DNA from: Jiella endophytica
GTDB taxonomy: Bacteria; Pseudomonadota; Alphaproteobacteria; Rhizobiales; Rhizobiaceae
Assembly: GCF_004519335.1 (NCBI RefSeq)
Contig: NZ_SOZD01000002.1
Coordinates: forward strand, 434,001 to 498,000
Direction of reading: 5' to 3'
Length of the DNA: 64,000 nt
The translations under genes and the position numbers were made by a program. The notes beneath the pieces are model-generated. The model did not search any database. It had not been told where the DNA came from and saw only the letters and a program-made list of their open reading frames with translations. Shown piece after piece: positions 55,464 through 64,000 of the stretch (positions are counted from its first letter, which is position 1; every line of letters starts with the position of its first letter).

Positions 55464-57224
55464 ATGGGCCAGATGACGGGATGGATCGTGCCGCTGACGC
55501 TGCTCTGCGCGGCGTGGCTCGGCCTGTCCGCGTCACCCGGCGCCGCGCAGGACGCCGCCGATGCCCGCGGGCTGCGGCGAAGCATCGATGCGACAAGCGA
55601 CGCGAGCCGCCTCGGCGATCCTGATGCCGACCTCATCGAGGCGCTCGGGGCATATGACCAGCAGACCCTCGTCGCCCCCGACGAGAAGGGCAAGGACCCC
55701 TCGAAGCTCCGCCAGATCGGCGATCCGGCTGATGCCGACGGCGAGGAAGACGATGCCCCGGAAAAGCCCGCCGCCACGAAGGCTCCGCGGCGAAATTTCG
55801 ATCTCTCGGCCGGCCCGTCCGAGCCGTTCGACGACAACGGTCCGTCCCGCCCCGCCGGGCGCTCCGATCCGACGGCGCCCTTCGCAGCGACCGGCGATCC
55901 GGAGATGGACGGGGCGGAACCGGTCGATGACGAGACCCGAGCGCGCGCGAAGAAGAACGGCGAGGACAGCCTGCCCGAACAGGCCAATCCGACCCTCGGC
56001 GCAGGGATTGCGGACGAGACGCGGGCGGCCCAGTCGATGCTTCGCAGCAATCGCGCCGTCGAGACGATCGACCGCCTGCGCCGGCTGAGCCGCAGCGAGG
56101 CCGACGATCCCTTCGCGCCGGTCGGAACACGGGTCGGGACATTCATCCTCTATCCCGAACTGATCCAGACCATCGGCGTCTCCAACAATCTCGACAATGA
56201 CGCCAAGGCGACCAAGGGCGCCTTCAGCGAGACGATCCTGTCGTCGCGGCTCGTCTCGGACTGGTCGAGCAACGAGGCGGAGTTCAATTCACGCCTCGCC
56301 TATCGGCGCAATTTCGCCGGGGATACGCCGGAGGATCCGAGCGCCGCGCTCGACGGGCGGCTGCGCCTCGATCTTTCGCGCGATACGGTGGCGACGCTGC
56401 GCGGCGCGATCGACTACAGCCGCGAGGACTATTCGGACGTCCTCGACGACAACGCCCTCTCCGGCCGGGCGGACGTCCTTTCCGGCTCGATCGCCGCCGA
56501 GCTTTCCCACGATTTCCACCCGGTAACGGTCGCCGGCACGCTGACCGCGGCGCGCAAATCCTATTTCAGCCTGCCCGACGGCAGCGTCGACGAGGACTAT
56601 ACGACGCTGACGGCGGCGCTACGCACCGGCTACGACCTTTCCCCGGCGATCCAGCCATTCGTCGAGGCGAGCTTCGGCCGGCGGATCTTCGACGTCGCAG
56701 CTCCGGCCGAGCGCGACGGGCCGTCACGGGACGCCTGGCTGCCGGCGCTGCGGGCCGGCGTCGCCGTCGATCTTCGGGAAAAGCTGAAAGGCGAGATCGC
56801 CGTCGGCTACGCCTGGAACGTTCCCGACGATGACGCGGCGGAGACGACTGCCTCGCCGACGCTCGACGCAAGCCTCGTCTGGTCGCCGCAGCGTGGCACC
56901 GACGTGACGCTTGCCGGCCGGACCTCCTTCGAGCCGGAACTCACCGGCCTTTCGTCGACGACCAATTACGAAACCTCGCTCGCCATCGCTCATTCGCTGA
57001 ACGCCCGCACCACGCTGACCGCCGCCGCGACGCTCGGCTACGAGGATTCGACCATCGAGAACGAGGACAAGCTCTTACTGTCCGGTGAGGCCGGCTTCAC
57101 CTACTGGCTGAACCGGCAGTTCGCCCTGACGGGCTCCTACGAGCACCGCCGGTCCTTCGCCGTCTTGCCGGACGACCGCTACAGCGCCGACACGGTGAAG
57201 CTCGGCGTCACGCTGCAGCGCTGA
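55464..57224 (+). CDS. Outer-membrane beta-barrel protein, putative porin (BBP2 type) with long acidic N-terminal region
   Basis: 586 aa. A signal peptide (IVPLTLLCAAWLGLSASPGA) is followed by a ~190-residue acidic, Pro/Asp/Glu-rich region of low complexity, then an OmpA-free beta-barrel of about 350 residues. Barrel features are alternating hydrophobic strands such as VGTFILYPELIQTIGVSNNL, SRLAYRRNFAG, RTTLTAAATLGYEDS and FALTGSYEHRRSF. This matches putative beta-barrel porin 2 (PF10082). The final residues LGVTLQR lack the usual C-terminal Phe. The role (surface transport or polysaccharide export) is not known. Confidence 0.78.
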   Translation: MGQMTGWIVPLTLLCAAWLGLSASPGAAQDAADARGLRRSIDATSDASRLGDPDADLIEALGAYDQQTLVAPDEKGKDPSKLRQIGDPADADGEEDDAPEKPAATKAPRRNFDLSAGPSEPFDDNGPSRPAGRSDPTAPFAATGDPEMDGAEPVDDETRARAKKNGEDSLPEQANPTLGAGIADETRAAQSMLRSNRAVETIDRLRRLSRSEADDPFAPVGTRVGTFILYPELIQTIGVSNNLDNDAKATKGAFSETILSSRLVSDWSSNEAEFNSRLAYRRNFAGDTPEDPSAALDGRLRLDLSRDTVATLRGAIDYSREDYSDVLDDNALSGRADVLSGSIAAELSHDFHPVTVAGTLTAARKSYFSLPDGSVDEDYTTLTAALRTGYDLSPAIQPFVEASFGRRIFDVAAPAERDGPSRDAWLPALRAGVAVDLREKLKGEIAVGYAWNVPDDDAAETTASPTLDASLVWSPQRGTDVTLAGRTSFEPELTGLSSTTNYETSLAIAHSLNARTTLTAAATLGYEDSTIENEDKLLLSGEAGFTYWLNRQFALTGSYEHRRSFAVLPDDRYSADTVKLGVTLQR

Positions 57225-57245
57225 GAGCGGGGCTCCCCGAAAGGC

Positions 57246-58133
57246 CTATTCGGCCGGCTTCACCGTCTGCATCAGCCGTTCCATGTTGCCGATGACCTTG
57301 TCCCGGATGTCGGGGCGATAGAGCGCGAAGGCGACATTCGCCTCGATGAAGCCTTCCTTGGAACCGCAGTCGAAGGTGCGGCCGGTGAAGGGATAGGCGG
57401 CGAAGTCCTGGCTCTCGGCGAGCTTCAGCATGCCGTCGGTGAGCTGGATCTCGTTGCCGGCGCCCTTTTCCTGGGTGGCGAGAATGTCGAAGATTTCCGG
57501 CTGCAGGATGTAGCGGCCGGAGATCGAATAGTTCGACGGCGCATCCTCGGGCTTCGGCTTTTCGACCATGCCGGTGATCCTGAAGCCGTTGCCGACGTCG
57601 CCGCCCTTGCCGACGATACCGTATTTGTTGGTCTCCTGGGGGTCGCACTCCTCGACCGAGATGACGTTGCCGCCGGTCTTTTCGTAGAGCGCCACCATCT
57701 CGGCGAGACATCCCTTCTCGGCCTGCATGATCATGTCAGGCAGCAGGATGGCGAAAGGCTCGTTGCCGACGAGGTCACGGGCGCACCAGATGGCATGGCC
57801 GAGGCCGAGCGGCGCCTGCTGGCGGGTGAAGCTCGCCGTGCCGGGCTTCGGCTGCAGGTCGTCGAGCAACTGCAGTTCGGCAGTCTTGCCGCGCTCGGCA
57901 AGGGTGTTGGAGAGCTCGACCTGAATGTCGAAATAGTCCTCGATGACGCCCTTGTTGCGGCCCGTCACGAAGATCAGATGGTCGATGCCGGCTTCCTGCG
58001 CCTCGTCGACCACGTACTGGATGACCGGCCGGTCGACGACCGTCAGCATCTCCTTCGGGATCGCCTTGGTGGCGGGCAGGAACCGCGTGCCAAGTCCGGC
58101 CACGGGAAAGACGGCTTTGCGGACCTTCTTCAT
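57246..58133 (-). CDS. galU: UTP-glucose-1-phosphate uridylyltransferase
   Basis: 295 aa. It makes UDP-glucose for lipopolysaccharide, exopolysaccharide and cyclic glucan. [20 protein letters not shown] is the nucleotide-binding loop; [35 protein letters not shown] and [20 protein letters not shown] are typical GalU segments with the catalytic Lys in VEKPKP. Convergent with the porin-like gene; the stop codons are 21 bases apart. Confidence 0.97.
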   Translation of the reverse strand: MKKVRKAVFPVAGLGTRFLPATKAIPKEMLTVVDRPVIQYVVDEAQEAGIDHLIFVTGRNKGVIEDYFDIQVELSNTLAERGKTAELQLLDDLQPKPGTASFTRQQAPLGLGHAIWCARDLVGNEPFAILLPDMIMQAEKGCLAEMVALYEKTGGNVISVEECDPQETNKYGIVGKGGDVGNGFRITGMVEKPKPEDAPSNYSISGRYILQPEIFDILATQEKGAGNEIQLTDGMLKLAESQDFAAYPFTGRTFDCGSKEGFIEANVAFALYRPDIRDKVIGNMERLMQTVKPAE

Positions 58134-58441
58134 CGACAGGCTTCTCCAAGTCTCGAGCGACCCTGCGGGCCGTTAGGGCCATCAAAATTTTGCGCGGGCG
58201 CGCAAAGTCAACAGGCGCCTGCGTCAAAACCGCCGATCCGCTGGAAGAACGGCCAGGCATTCGCTGCTCGCAAGCATTGGGGGCTTCCCTCCGGACCGGC
58301 CGGCACGGGAGGCGGGTGATGCGGCGGACATCCGCCCGCGTCGAACGGCTGCCCCGCCGCAGGATGGTAAACATCCCGTTTACGACTTTGCTGCAGAATC
58401 GCCTTTCTCTTGTTGAACCATGCCAAGCCGAGAGGGACCCC
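58134..58441. promoter_or_regulatory. Divergent intergenic region galU / lytic transglycosylase
   Basis: 308 bases with no gene that I can support. It must carry promoters for both neighbours. AT-rich stretches lie at 58140-58200 and 58365-58415. A purine-rich GAGAGGGA just before 58442 is the ribosome binding site of the transglycosylase gene. Confidence 0.45.
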
Positions 58442-59674
58442 ATGAGCACTGCAAGGACGATGACCAACCTCACCCGCCTGGCTGCCGGATTCTGCGCGTT
58501 TCTGATGGTGGTCGCAGCGTCCTTGCCGGCGCGCGCCGATGCCGGCTTCGTGCGCTGGATCCAGAGCTTCGAAAACGTCGCCGCGAAGGCGGGCGTCTCG
58601 CGCGAGGTCTACCGCGCCGCATTTGCCGGCATCACCGAACCGGACCCCGAGGTAATCGAGAAGGCCCGCTACCAGCCGGAATTCCGCGACAAGGTCTGGG
58701 ACTACATCGACAATCGCGTCAACGAGGAGCAGGTGGCCAAGGGCCGCTCGGCCAGGGCGCAGCTTTCCACCTGGCTCGACCGGATCGAGAAGCGTTTCGG
58801 CGTCGACCGCGACGTGCTCTTGGCGATCTGGTCGATGGAGACGAATTACGGGCAGATCCTGCAGCGCCAGGATGTCATGCGCTCCCTGCCCCGCTCGCTG
58901 GCGACGCTCGCCTATCTCGACAAGTCGCGGGCGACATTCGCCCGCCAGCAGCTGATCGCGGCGCTGAAGATCGCCCAGTCCGGGGACATCAAGGTGAACG
59001 AGCTGATCAGCTCCTGGGCCGGCGCCATGGGCCACACCCAGTTCATCCCGACGAGCTATCTCGCCTACAAGGTCGACATGGACGGCGACGGCCACGCCAA
59101 TATATGGGAATCGGTCCCCGACGCCCTCGCCACCGCTGCCAACCTCCTGCACCGCAACGGCTGGCAGTCCGGCCGCACGTGGGGCTACGAGGTGATCGTG
59201 CCGGACAAGTATCGCGGCAAGCTCGAGCGCGACAACCGCAGCATCGCCCAGTGGGCAAGTCTCGGCTTCCGCCGCGCCAACGGCCGTGCCTTTCCGGACG
59301 GCAGCGAGCGGGCGAATCTCGTGCGGCTTGCCGGCGACAACGGGCCGGCCTTTCTGATGACCAAGAACTTCTTCGTCATCAAGCGCTACAACAATGCTGA
59401 CAAATACGCCCTCGCCGTCGGCCTTCTCGCCGACCAGATCGGCGGCTATTCCGGCCTCGTCGTCGACTGGCCGCGGGGCTACAAGCCGCTGTCGATGGAC
59501 GAGCGCTACGAGCTGCAGAAGCATCTCTCGCGCTTCGGCCTCTATGACGGCAAGATCGACGGCAAGATCGGATCGGGATCGAAAGCGGCGATCATGGCGT
59601 TGCAGCAACAGGCCGGCATGCCTCAGGACGGAAACGCATCGAAGGCACTACTCGAATTCCTTCGCAAGCGTTAA
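58442..59674 (+). CDS. Lytic murein transglycosylase (MltB/SLT family 3) with peptidoglycan-binding domain
   Basis: 410 aa with a signal peptide (LAAGFCAFLMVVAASLPARA). The SLT domain (about residues 35-340) contains AIWSMETNYGQ with catalytic Glu133, AGAMGHTQFIPTSYLAYKVD and ADKYALAVGLLADQIGG. A C-terminal peptidoglycan-binding type-1 domain (about 352-408: LQKHLSRFGLYDGKIDGKIG) follows. It cleaves glycan strands to form 1,6-anhydro muropeptides for envelope remodelling. There is no lipobox, so it is probably soluble in the periplasm. It is 71 bases upstream of the SGNH gene on the same strand. Confidence 0.93.
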   Translation: MSTARTMTNLTRLAAGFCAFLMVVAASLPARADAGFVRWIQSFENVAAKAGVSREVYRAAFAGITEPDPEVIEKARYQPEFRDKVWDYIDNRVNEEQVAKGRSARAQLSTWLDRIEKRFGVDRDVLLAIWSMETNYGQILQRQDVMRSLPRSLATLAYLDKSRATFARQQLIAALKIAQSGDIKVNELISSWAGAMGHTQFIPTSYLAYKVDMDGDGHANIWESVPDALATAANLLHRNGWQSGRTWGYEVIVPDKYRGKLERDNRSIAQWASLGFRRANGRAFPDGSERANLVRLAGDNGPAFLMTKNFFVIKRYNNADKYALAVGLLADQIGGYSGLVVDWPRGYKPLSMDERYELQKHLSRFGLYDGKIDGKIGSGSKAAIMALQQQAGMPQDGNASKALLEFLRKR

Positions 59675-59745
59675 CAATCGAGCAGAGAGGCATCGGCGAC
59701 GGGTTGAGGGTCCCGCGGCTTTCATCGATGGGATCTTCTGACGGA

Positions 59746-61143
59746 ATGGGGCGCATGGCAGAGCCTGGCAAGAGTATAACGGCAATCGGGCGCAAGGTCG
59801 CGGCGACCTTCGTCATGCTGCTTGCCTCGTTCGGCCTGACACTGGTCTTCGTGGCGGCCCAGCCATCCGCCGCGGCGGCGCAGGAGCGGCCGCGCACCAT
59901 CCTCGACATGCTGTTCGGCAACGGCCTCGAGCGACGGCGCCCCTATCGCATCGACCGCCGCTACACGATCACCGATCCCGAGCCGCAGCGGCGCGCCCCC
60001 CGGCGCAGCCAGCGCAAGTCGCGCTCGGGCGATTCTCAGCCTCGCCAGAACGCCGCATCGGCCACGCCGGCCCCCGAGCCGACCGAGAAGGCCGAGGACG
60101 CCAAGACCATCCTCGTCGTCGGCGACTTCCTCGCGGCCTCCCTCGCCAAAGGCCTGAAGGACGCCTATGCCGAGAACGCGATGGCCGTCGTCGAGGCGAA
60201 GACCAGCGGATCCTCCGGCCTCGTGCGCCAGGATCACTACGACTGGAGCAAGGAGCTTGGCCCACTCATCGACGAGGCCAAGCCCGCCGTCGTGGTGATG
60301 ATGATCGGCGCCAACGACCGCCAGCCCTTCTACCAGACGTCCGGGACGCTGGCGCTCCGCTCGCCCGAATGGAATGCCGAATACGAACGCCGGGTGGGCA
60401 AGATCGCCGACATCGTCCAGACGCACGGCGTGCCGCTGATCTGGGTCGGCGCGGTGCCGTTCAAGTTCGACCGGATGAGCGAGGACATGGTCTATTTCAA
60501 CGACCTCTATCGCCAGGCGGCACAGAAGGTCTCCGGCGACTATGTCGACGTCTGGGACGGTTTCGTCGACGAGGACGACGGCTTCATCTACAGCGGTCCC
60601 GGCGTCGACGGCCAGACCGTCCAGTTGCGCAGCTCCGACGGCATCACCATGACCGATGCCGGAGACGACAAGCTTGCTTTCTTCGCCAAGAAGGCGATCG
60701 ACCGCTACGTGGCGACCGACGCGCCGCGGCTTTCGGGCGGCGGGGCCGACGGCATCCAGCTTCCGCCGATCGCCAATGCCGCGACCGCCGTGCGCTCGCC
60801 GCCGGTGTCGCTCGACGATCCCTCGCTCGATGGCGGCGAGGCGCTGCTCGGCGGCGGCTCGACCGCAGTGGGGCTGACGCTGGAGGCATCGCCCCGCGAC
60901 AAGCTCGTCCTTACCGGCACGGGCACCGGCAATGTCGACGGGCGGGCGGACGACTTTGCCTGGAACGACAAGGCGAGCGCCATAGCCACGGACGACAAGC
61001 CGGTCGCCTATCGCGGCTCGATCGACCTCAACAAGGTCCGCAAGGAACAGGGCATCAAGCCGCTGCCGAAGATGCCGTCGATCCTCGACGCCATCATGGA
61101 CGACTGGTCGAAGGACGACCAGGAAGCCAAAGGCGGGAAATAG
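59746..61143 (+). CDS. DUF459 SGNH-hydrolase-like protein with GDF in place of GDS
   Basis: 465 aa from ATG 59746; starts at 59728, 59755 and a TTG at 59704 are also possible. A membrane helix (about 20-38) anchors it, a basic Arg-rich linker follows, then the SGNH-type domain. [16 protein letters not shown] is block I, but the nucleophile position reads GDF, with Phe instead of Ser. [14 protein letters not shown] (block III, Asn-Asp) and the later [12 protein letters not shown] region are present. The C-terminal ~130 residues are low-complexity. It may bind or modify glycan rather than hydrolyse ester bonds, or use another Ser. Coupling to the transglycosylase suggests cell-wall work. Confidence 0.82.
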   Translation: MGRMAEPGKSITAIGRKVAATFVMLLASFGLTLVFVAAQPSAAAAQERPRTILDMLFGNGLERRRPYRIDRRYTITDPEPQRRAPRRSQRKSRSGDSQPRQNAASATPAPEPTEKAEDAKTILVVGDFLAASLAKGLKDAYAENAMAVVEAKTSGSSGLVRQDHYDWSKELGPLIDEAKPAVVVMMIGANDRQPFYQTSGTLALRSPEWNAEYERRVGKIADIVQTHGVPLIWVGAVPFKFDRMSEDMVYFNDLYRQAAQKVSGDYVDVWDGFVDEDDGFIYSGPGVDGQTVQLRSSDGITMTDAGDDKLAFFAKKAIDRYVATDAPRLSGGGADGIQLPPIANAATAVRSPPVSLDDPSLDGGEALLGGGSTAVGLTLEASPRDKLVLTGTGTGNVDGRADDFAWNDKASAIATDDKPVAYRGSIDLNKVRKEQGIKPLPKMPSILDAIMDDWSKDDQEAKGGK

Positions 61144-61201
61144 CCAAAAGCGCCCGGGAGCGCGCGAACCGCCCGCTCCCTCATGGAACAACCCGCAGCT
61201 G

Positions 61202-62656
61202 TCAGCGCGGCAGCGTCGTCGCGCCCATCAGGTCGAGATCGATCGCCCGGGCCGCCTGGCGTCCCTCGCGGATCGCCCAGACCACCAGCGACTGGCCCCG
61301 GCGCGCGTCGCCCGCCGCATAGACCTTTTCCATCGACGTCAGATAGTGCTGGTCGTCGGCATCGATCGAGACATTGCCGCGGCGGTCGGCGCGGGTCTTC
61401 ACCGCGTTGCCGGTGCCGCCGAGGAACCCGTCCTTCAGCGGCCCGGCAAAGCCGATGGCGATGAAGGCAAGGTCGGCCTTGATGACGAATTCGGTACCCG
61501 GCAGCGGCTTGCGGGCTTCGTCGACCTCGGCGCATTTCACGCCGGTGAGGATCCCATCCTCGCCAATGAATTCCAGCGTGGCGATCTGGAATTCCCGCAC
61601 CGCGCCCTCGGCCTGGCTGGAGGAGGTGCGCATCTTCGTCGCCCAGTAGGGCCAGACGGTCAGCTTGTCCTCGGTCTGCGGCGGCTGCGGGCGGATGTCG
61701 AGCTGGGTGACCTTCACTGCGCCCTGGCGGAACGCCGTGCCGACGCAGTCGGAGGCGGTGTCGCCGCCGCCGACGACGACGACATGCTTGCCGCCGGCCC
61801 AGATCTCCTCGGCCGGCCAGCCGGCGCTCTGGATGCCTTCGCCGCCGACCCGCCGGTTCTGCTGGACGAGATAGGGCATCGCGTCGTGGACGCCGGTGAG
61901 GCCGTCGTGGGGGATGCCGCTGTCGCGCGGGGTTTCAGAACCGCCGCAGAACAGCACTGCGTTATGGGTGTCGACGAGTTCGGAAACCGGCCGGTCGACG
62001 CCGACATTGACGCCGCAATGGAAGGTCACGCCCTCCTGGCGCATCTGGTCGATCCGCTTGTCGATCCAGTGCTTCTCCATCTTGAAGTCGGGAATGCCGT
62101 AGCGCATCAGGCCACCGAGCCGCGTCTCGCGCTCATAGACATGGACGTCGTGTCCGGCGCGGCCGAGCTGCTGGGCGGCGGCGAGACCCGCCGGCCCCGA
62201 GCCGATCACCGCGACGCGCTTGCCGCTCTTCGTGGCGGCCGGCTGCGGCCGGATCAGGCCGAGCTTGTACGCCTTGTCGGCGATCGCCTGCTCGACCGTC
62301 TTGATGGCAACCGGCGTGTCCTCGAGATTGAGCGTGCAGGCTTCCTCGCAGGGCGCCGGGCAGATGCGGCCGGTGAATTCCGGGAAGTTGTTGGTCGAGT
62401 GGAGATTGCGGATCGCCGTCTCCCAGTCGCCCTGATAGACGAGGTCGTTCCAGTCCGGGATCTGGTTGTGGATCGGGCAGCCCGTCGGACCGTGGCAATA
62501 GGGGATGCCGCAATCCATGCAGCGGGCCGCCTGCTTGCCGACCTCCTCGTCTGACATCGGCAGGGTGAACTCGCGGAAGTGGCGAATCCGGTCGGAGGCC
62601 GGCTGATACTTGTGCGTCTGCCGATCGATCTCGAGAAAACCGGTCACCTTGCCCAT
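61202..62656 (-). CDS. gltD: Glutamate synthase (NADPH) small subunit
   Basis: 484 aa. It passes electrons from NADPH through FAD and Fe-S clusters to the large subunit that makes glutamate. N-terminal cysteines [17 protein letters not shown] and [12 protein letters not shown] bind two 4Fe-4S clusters. [20 protein letters not shown] is the FAD site and [20 protein letters not shown] the NADPH site. The C-terminal [20 protein letters not shown] is conserved. The large subunit gltB would be upstream on this strand but does not lie within the window; the next genes to the right are small unrelated ones. Confidence 0.97.
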   Translation of the reverse strand: MGKVTGFLEIDRQTHKYQPASDRIRHFREFTLPMSDEEVGKQAARCMDCGIPYCHGPTGCPIHNQIPDWNDLVYQGDWETAIRNLHSTNNFPEFTGRICPAPCEEACTLNLEDTPVAIKTVEQAIADKAYKLGLIRPQPAATKSGKRVAVIGSGPAGLAAAQQLGRAGHDVHVYERETRLGGLMRYGIPDFKMEKHWIDKRIDQMRQEGVTFHCGVNVGVDRPVSELVDTHNAVLFCGGSETPRDSGIPHDGLTGVHDAMPYLVQQNRRVGGEGIQSAGWPAEEIWAGGKHVVVVGGGDTASDCVGTAFRQGAVKVTQLDIRPQPPQTEDKLTVWPYWATKMRTSSSQAEGAVREFQIATLEFIGEDGILTGVKCAEVDEARKPLPGTEFVIKADLAFIAIGFAGPLKDGFLGGTGNAVKTRADRRGNVSIDADDQHYLTSMEKVYAAGDARRGQSLVVWAIREGRQAARAIDLDLMGATTLPR

Positions 62657-62953
62657 TCACACCCCCACCCTCGCCGCATCGACGGCGCGGCTCTTTCTGC
62701 CGTGGCTCATGGTCCGCACGCATTGGCATGCTGCGGCGCGGAACATACTAGCCGGCTTGTGTTCGTTAGGACAGGCGTACTGCCCCATTTGCCGTTTCTC
62801 GGCAAGCCCTCCCCCCACGGAAGGCCGCAGGCGCGAGACGCTCGTTGCAAGCCGCCGGTCCCGGCCGTGATGCGCAGAGCCGGCGTCAAGGGACCGTCAA
62901 GGCAGGGTCGAGGCGTCGCAGATGTAGATGGCCGTCCCCGCCTGAATGCCAGA
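62657..62953. other. Intergenic region upstream of gltD
   Basis: About 300 bases (to the terminator at 62954). No gene recognised. It must contain the gltD promoter, since the next gene to the right ends in a terminator. Confidence 0.4.
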
Positions 62954-62984
62954 AACCTCCGATCTGGGTTACAGACCGGAGGTT
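62954..62984 (-). terminator. Terminator after paralogue 3
   Basis: An 8-bp stem (AACCTCCG with CGGAGGTT), one mismatch, then a further 4 bp, around a 5-base loop. On the minus strand TTTC follows. It lies 28 bases after the stop of the 63013 gene. Confidence 0.7.
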
Positions 62985-63012
62985 CCGATTGCAATGCGGC
63001 GAGGTGCGGCGG

Positions 63013-63219
63013 TCAGGAGCAGACCTTGACGCGCTTCCAGCGATAGACCGGCTTGCCGTGATTGTCGTAGCCGACCACGACCTGCTGCCGTACCCAGTAA
63101 CAGTTGGTGGAGCTGGTGAAACTGTAGTTCGGCCAGAAATACTGGGCCTTGGCGCCGGAGGCCGAAGTGGTAGCGGCGACGGCGATGGTGGCAAAGGCGA
63201 TGGCGGTGTTGCGGATCAT
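63013..63219 (-). CDS. Small secreted protein, KRVRxC family, paralogue 3
   Basis: 68 aa. MIRNTAIAFATIAVAATTSA plus SGAKA-QY is a signal peptide. The C-terminal module has the same spacing as the genes at 9527 and 10206: C-x6-V-x2-G-Y-x3-G-x2-V-Y-x-W-K-R-V-K-x-C, then a final Ser. The linker is short and aromatic/Ser-rich (YFWPNYSFTSSTN). The third cysteine of paralogues 1 and 2 is replaced by His (YDNHGKP). AAGGACCCGACC before the ATG is a fair ribosome binding site. It has its own terminator and transcribes toward gltD. Confidence 0.85.
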   Translation of the reverse strand: MIRNTAIAFATIAVAATTSASGAKAQYFWPNYSFTSSTNCYWVRQQVVVGYDNHGKPVYRWKRVKVCS

Positions 63220-63408
63220 GGTCGGGTCCTTGTCCAGGGTGCGGAAGTGGCTGGCATTTTCGGATCGGGGCGCCGGCGGCTCGTCTCGTCCGCCGATGAG
63301 TTGACCCTAGGGATGGTCCCGGTCCGGCTCAGTGATCCGCGTCACAGGCACTCACCGAGGCAGTCCGAATGACGACGAGCGCCCTTCCCGGCCGACGCGC
63401 CATCACAC

Positions 63409-63440
63409 AAAAACCCCCGGGCCACGATCGGGCCCGGGGG
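63409..63440 (-). terminator. Rho-independent terminator after paralogue 4
   Basis: A 10-bp all-GC stem (CCCCCGGGCC with GGCCCGGGGG, 63414-63423 with 63431-63440) with a 7-base loop, followed on the minus strand by TTTTT. It lies 29 bases after the stop codon. Confidence 0.88.
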
Positions 63441-63468
63441 CTGACGATTGTCATCTGCAGGGATCGGA

Positions 63469-63705
63469 TCAGAAGCAGATCCGGACGCGCTTGAACTTGT
63501 AGATCGGCTTGCCGAAGTGGCTGTAGCCGATGAAGACCTTGCGGGTCACGAACTTGCAGTGGCTGTAGCCGAAGCCGTTGTTGACGATGATGACGCGCTT
63601 GTTGAAGCCGTGGTTGTGCTTGAAGCCGTGGGCCTGGGCGGCACCGATGGAGCCGACGGCGACGACGGCGGTGGTGGTCAGTGCGATGAGAGCCTTGCGG
63701 ATCAT
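63469..63705 (-). CDS. Small secreted protein, KRVRxC family, paralogue 4
   Basis: 78 aa. MIRKALIALTTTAVVAVGSI and GAAQA-HG form a signal peptide. The mature part begins with a His/Lys/Asn-rich stretch (FKHNHGFNKR), then VIIVNNGFGYSH, then the family module C-x6-V-x2-G-Y-x3-G-x2-I-Y-x-F-K-R-V-R-x-C, ending in Phe. Only the two module cysteines are present. GGAACGATACC precedes the ATG. The gene is monocistronic, with a strong terminator. Function unknown; a His-rich N-terminal stretch in this copy could bind metal. Confidence 0.85.
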   Translation of the reverse strand: MIRKALIALTTTAVVAVGSIGAAQAHGFKHNHGFNKRVIIVNNGFGYSHCKFVTRKVFIGYSHFGKPIYKFKRVRICF

Positions 63706-63942
63706 GGTATCGTTCCTTTCGAGTTCCAGGGCCTTTTCTCGAGCCCTGTGGGTCGGGGTTGACGACGGCCTTTTCTGCCCGCCGATGAGATGACCCTACC
63801 GACGCCGCGGTCCGGCCTCAGTGACCTGCGTCACTCAAGTGTCGAGTGGCGAAAAGGAGGTGCGGCGCGGTTCGTCGTGACTCCGTATCGCCGAGGTACT
63901 ATGCTCGCCTGAGCAAAGGCGGATTTGCCGGAAAGGGACGTC

Positions 63943-64000
63943 ATGACGGTCGAGGTCAGGCCGACGGAGAAGGTGGCAGCGCTGGAGCGCTGCATGGTGT
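63943..64000 (+). CDS. Start of an unidentified gene, cut by the window edge
   Basis: ATG 63943 preceded by GGAAAGGGACGTC opens a frame, MTVEVRPTEKVAALERCMV, still open at the end. Nineteen residues are too few to name a family. Confidence rests only on the ribosome binding site and the reading direction. Confidence 0.5.
   Translation, partial: MTVEVRPTEKVAALERCMV

Overview
This is a GC-rich chromosomal segment from an alphaproteobacterium, most likely of the order Hyphomicrobiales (Rhizobiales). The evidence is gene content and order: a Tad/Flp pilus locus joined to deoB-add-upp, a divergent katA-oxyR pair, DUF3563 and DUF992 proteins, a short HRDC-less ribonuclease D and a DUF459 SGNH protein. 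I infer the order only, not the genus. Most of the window is ordinary core chromosome with tight operons, many of them with 1-4 base start/stop overlaps. It holds one tRNA and no rRNA, CRISPR array, prophage or insertion sequence that I can see.

Layout. 1-3.5 kb: the tail of a LivM-type permease, then part of a Tad pilus locus (prepilin peptidase, Flp pilin, a short CpaC-N-like protein, two TadE-like pseudopilins). 3.6-6.5 kb: nucleoside salvage (deoB, add, upp). 6.7-9.2 kb: a GGDEF-EAL protein translationally coupled to an exported sulfite-oxidase-fold protein that has no cysteine. 9.5-10.5 kb: two tandem small secreted proteins; two more members of the same family lie at 63.0-63.7 kb. 10.6-17.6 kb: DUF992, RNase D, a metallophosphoesterase/phosphopantetheinyl transferase pair, ubiA, purD, a GNAT and a PH-domain protein. 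17.9-30.3 kb: a glyoxylate-type aminotransferase and a large acyl-CoA degradation region (enoyl-CoA hydratase, two acyl-CoA dehydrogenases, thiolase, FadJ-like protein, CoA hydrolase/transferase, FAH-family protein). A TTTTACGT-AA-ACGTCAAA palindrome lies upstream of fadE. 30.7-35.4 kb: GST, flavin reductase, ClpP-like periplasmic protein, LysE exporter, argG.

35.4-41.3 kb is a lower-GC, loosely packed surface-glycan island: GT2-like and GT61-like glycosyltransferases, a methyltransferase, a sulfotransferase and an unrecognised protein. 41.4-46.2 kb holds a lactate permease, a chemoreceptor gene interrupted by an in-frame TGA at codon 36, and a DUF3563 gene. 46.5-49.2 kb: katA and oxyR. 49.3-62.7 kb: a PQQ-type sugar dehydrogenase, guaB, purU, tRNA-Phe, a HAD phosphatase, kdsD, a beta-barrel porin, galU, a lytic transglycosylase with an SGNH partner, and gltD.

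Most distinctive points: (i) a four-member family of small secreted proteins sharing the spacing C-x6-V-x2-G-Y-x3-G-x2-[LVI]-[WY]-x-[WF]-K-R-V-[RK]-x-C; (ii) a phosphopantetheinyl transferase coupled by ATGA to a metallophosphoesterase, which recalls the mycobacterial PptT/PptH pair; (iii) a cyclic-di-GMP enzyme coupled to a probably non-catalytic molybdopterin-fold periplasmic partner; (iv) the interrupted chemoreceptor; (v) the glycan island with its unrecognised protein.
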